Assembly: GCA_009617715.1 (NCBI GenBank)
Contig: VTFK01000475.1
Coordinates: 1-64,000 of the forward strand
Source: Plectrocnemia conspersa
Taxonomy: Eukaryota; Arthropoda; Insecta; Trichoptera; Polycentropodidae
Length of the DNA: 64,000 nucleotides
Reading direction: 5' to 3'
Shown: positions 61,819 through 64,000 of the stretch, piece by piece
How the letters are laid out: the number at the start of each line of letters is the position of its first letter
How positions within the stretch are numbered: position 1 is the stretch's first letter
Program-made: the position numbers and the translations under genes
Notes under the pieces: generated by a model
Seen by the model: only the letters and a program-made list of their open reading frames with translations
Database searches by the model: none
What the model was told of the DNA's origin: nothing

Positions 61819-64000
61819 ACGCGAGAAACATTAGCGGATCATTTATATGTTTATAAAACTAACCTTTATCAATTTTTCTCGCATCTATTTGGCTGGAAAG
61901 TCACACCTTTCGGCTTCAAAATCCAAAAATATTGACAGTAGTAATAACTTATCATGTGATTATACGTAACTAAGTATATTTATTAAATAATAATTATAAA
62001 TTAAAAAAAAAACAAAGGAATCAGAAGCAATAAAATAACAAATTCACATGTCTTAAGCTCAAAATATGGTCGTTACTTAGTACTTCATTGTATATACATA
62101 CTTATATTAACGCAATTTACTTTAAGTTATAAAACTGTTTTAATATTATAAATTATACGACATTTTTTCGGACAATGACCGTAATTGGCTCTTTAGACGA
62201 TGGTAGAAGAGGGTAAGCGGAATTTTTATTTCCTTTCATCAACATAGTGTATTAAAACACTGAGCTACATGGTTTTTGACATACATATAAACATTTTAAT
62301 AAAAATATGTAATTAAAAATGTAAAGAGTTTCTCTATTGATACATTTTGTATTTTTTTCACAGCTATTAAATCTTCATCATTAGATGATCAATTGACAAT
62401 TTAACGCATGCATAGCTCTTACTATTTTAAAGACGTACACTAACGGTTAAATTCTGAATTTTAAAATGTTGACTTTTACTTTTGCAAGGTTATAACTCAA
62501 AAAGTTCAGTTTATATGTGATAATCATGTGAAAAACTCGTGCTTCAGTGACCAACTATACGGGCTTTATCGATTCGGTCGTACCGTCTCGTAAAATCTAC
62601 GAAGAAAGTGTATATCACATAAATACGTAGTATGGGTTTTTCGCAAGTCTGTGGAAAGGCGTCGTCACGTATGTTAAAAAAGACGCCTTTATGGTGGCGT
62701 CGGCCAAGAATGACAGCCTTTATCCGAACCGAAGATATATCAATGTCAAAAATGCCTATCCTTGTCCTCGCAATAAACCATCCTTTTTCTTATTTTTAAA
62801 CTACGAGCTATCGATGCCCCGAGGCTTAAGAACCATTCGAATCTACTTTTTAGCCTTTGAATTAATATTTCACGATATTGATTGATTCACAGCAGCATTA
62901 TCAACTTAAAAAACACTAACTCTATCTTATATTCTTAAAATAATAAACCAATATGTAAAGGCTCTGTATGAAATATAGAATTAAATAAAAAACTGACATG
63001 CAATGCAGTTGTTTTAATTATTCATTAAATTAAATACCCACGACCTCTATACAAACATATTAAAAGTGACCGTGACCGTTAAATTATTAAAAAATTTGCA
63101 AAAAGTAAAAAACCATTATAAGTACCTAAATAATAATCGTCAATGCTTAAATTATATATAAATTTTATTAGTAGTATGTGGGCGAATTTTTTTCAAGTAT
63201 TATACAAGTCTGAATTTTATTGGATGATCATTATAATATAAAATATATGATTGTATTATATAAGCAAAAATGTTTCATACATAAACTATTGACCAAAATA
63301 CATTTAAAACATAATGAACATTCAATTTACATTTTGGGATTTGATCAAACGGAAGCTAATACTATTTTAAATGAAATTTATTGGATATTGAAACGTTCAA
63401 CCATTTATCAACCGTTGACATCGTGCGGATTGCTAATGGAGCGAAAAAGAAAAATGTATCTTTAATGGTCAAAGCGTGTTTTGCGAGTAGAAAACGGACT
63501 TGCGTCATATTGTAAATATCTGGGAACTAATAAATTAATTTAATAAATATGTCGGCATACACGACTTACGATATATATATACGAAGGGGTTGAATGCGAA
63601 AACGCCCCTTTATAAAAAATTCATATTAGAGAAGCTTGACAATATAACAAAGCATCTCATTCAATTACTGACATTAATTAATGAACATAATGTTTTTTTC
63701 TTGGTGGCCATTCTATCGAACGGTTTACTTAATTAATTATACTAAAGACAAAACATTGAGCTTCATTGAATCTATATTAAGACATAATGTATTTCTTAAT
63801 AACCAACTCAAGAATAGTTAATTTGTTACTTTACAATACTAAAATAGCTGAAGTGGCCTATAAAGGCGTAGCGTTAAAATCATTATTTAAAATAAATATT
63901 AATAAAAATTACATATTGTATACTAATAATATCATATATCATATATTTGTTGATAATCAGAGAGGTAGCATTGAAGCATTATATGCGTTATGCTTAATTA
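61819..64000. other. Intronic or intergenic sequence, no gene recognised
   Basis: A moderate-GC block at 62500-62880 includes AGGCGTC...GACGCCT, a 7-bp inverted pair at about 62659-62690. The plus-strand frame 63220-63465 is not identified and may be transposon-derived. Confidence 0.25.

Larger units (their letters stand above)
39905..64000 (-). other. Upstream intron of the exchanger gene (partial, runs off the window)
   Basis: The upstream flank of the CBD2 exon is presumed intronic because no preceding Calx-beta exon (start of CBD2, CBD1) was recognised. The next upstream exon must end two bases into a codon to splice in frame. The assignment of the far end (above 60 kb) to this gene is inference. 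Confidence 0.5.

Noticed and set aside
63220..63465. 81-codon plus-strand frame
   Set aside because: Looks slightly protein-like and may be transposon-derived, but I could not assign it to any family.
1..64000. CRISPR array, tRNA or rRNA genes
   Set aside because: No regularly spaced repeats of CRISPR type and no T-loop/A-box combination of a tRNA were seen; the short tandem repeats present are pairs only.

Overview
The window is AT-rich eukaryotic DNA with almost no protein-coding sequence. It reads as the inside of one very large gene of an arthropod, most likely an insect. The support is large introns, mariner/hAT/piggyBac-type transposon debris, Jockey/CR1-like LINE debris, and scattered CpG-containing blocks of higher GC set in an AT-rich background. 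I cannot name the order or species. No tRNA, rRNA or CRISPR array and no complete single-exon gene were found.

Two genuine coding exons are visible, both on the minus strand. They belong to a Na+/Ca2+ exchanger (SLC8/NCX/Calx family) and encode part of the second calcium-binding Calx-beta domain (CBD2). The upstream exon (39813-39904) carries the strand motif IIEEDSYEK...NLGDP. The downstream exon (9215-9360) carries the end of the domain, EEEK...GKPR...ESKEFK. Both have consensus splice sites. The upstream exon ends one base into a codon and the downstream exon starts with the two bases that complete it, so they splice in frame (G|AT = Asp) across an intron of about 30.5 kb. The cassette is clearly diverged from the NCX1-type sequence I know, so a divergent Calx or an NCX paralogue are both possible. 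Exons for CBD1, the rest of CBD2 and the membrane segments were not found and probably lie outside the window.

The rest is intron filled with decayed mobile elements. In order: a 2.1-kb hAT-like element with a perfect 8-bp target duplication (945-3057); an internally deleted mariner (4630-5466); a hAT-like fragment (6213-about 6810); two mariner-type 3' ends fused head to head (10853-11378); a Jockey-like LINE remnant (16240-17470); a pogo/Tigger-like MITE (18838-19115); a GC-rich MITE-like block (20405-20820); a second hAT-like element (28586-29135); a tandem pair of 44-bp hairpins (32329-32416); a second copy of a fold-back repeat family (32600-33420); a piggyBac-like element (41194-42007); two tiny piggyBac-like termini (48008-48328); a short MITE family (11779, 51254, 59045); and a CR1/Jockey-like LINE remnant on the minus strand (57860-59035).

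Between these are blocks of higher GC (for example 8100-8420, 9430-9930, 22540-22850, 49580-50330, 53040-53660, 56040-56480, 59380-59840). They are not coding as far as I can see and are candidates for conserved intronic regulatory DNA. I did not find a convincing new biological system. The most informative observations are the divergent exchanger exons and several unusual transposon-end arrangements.
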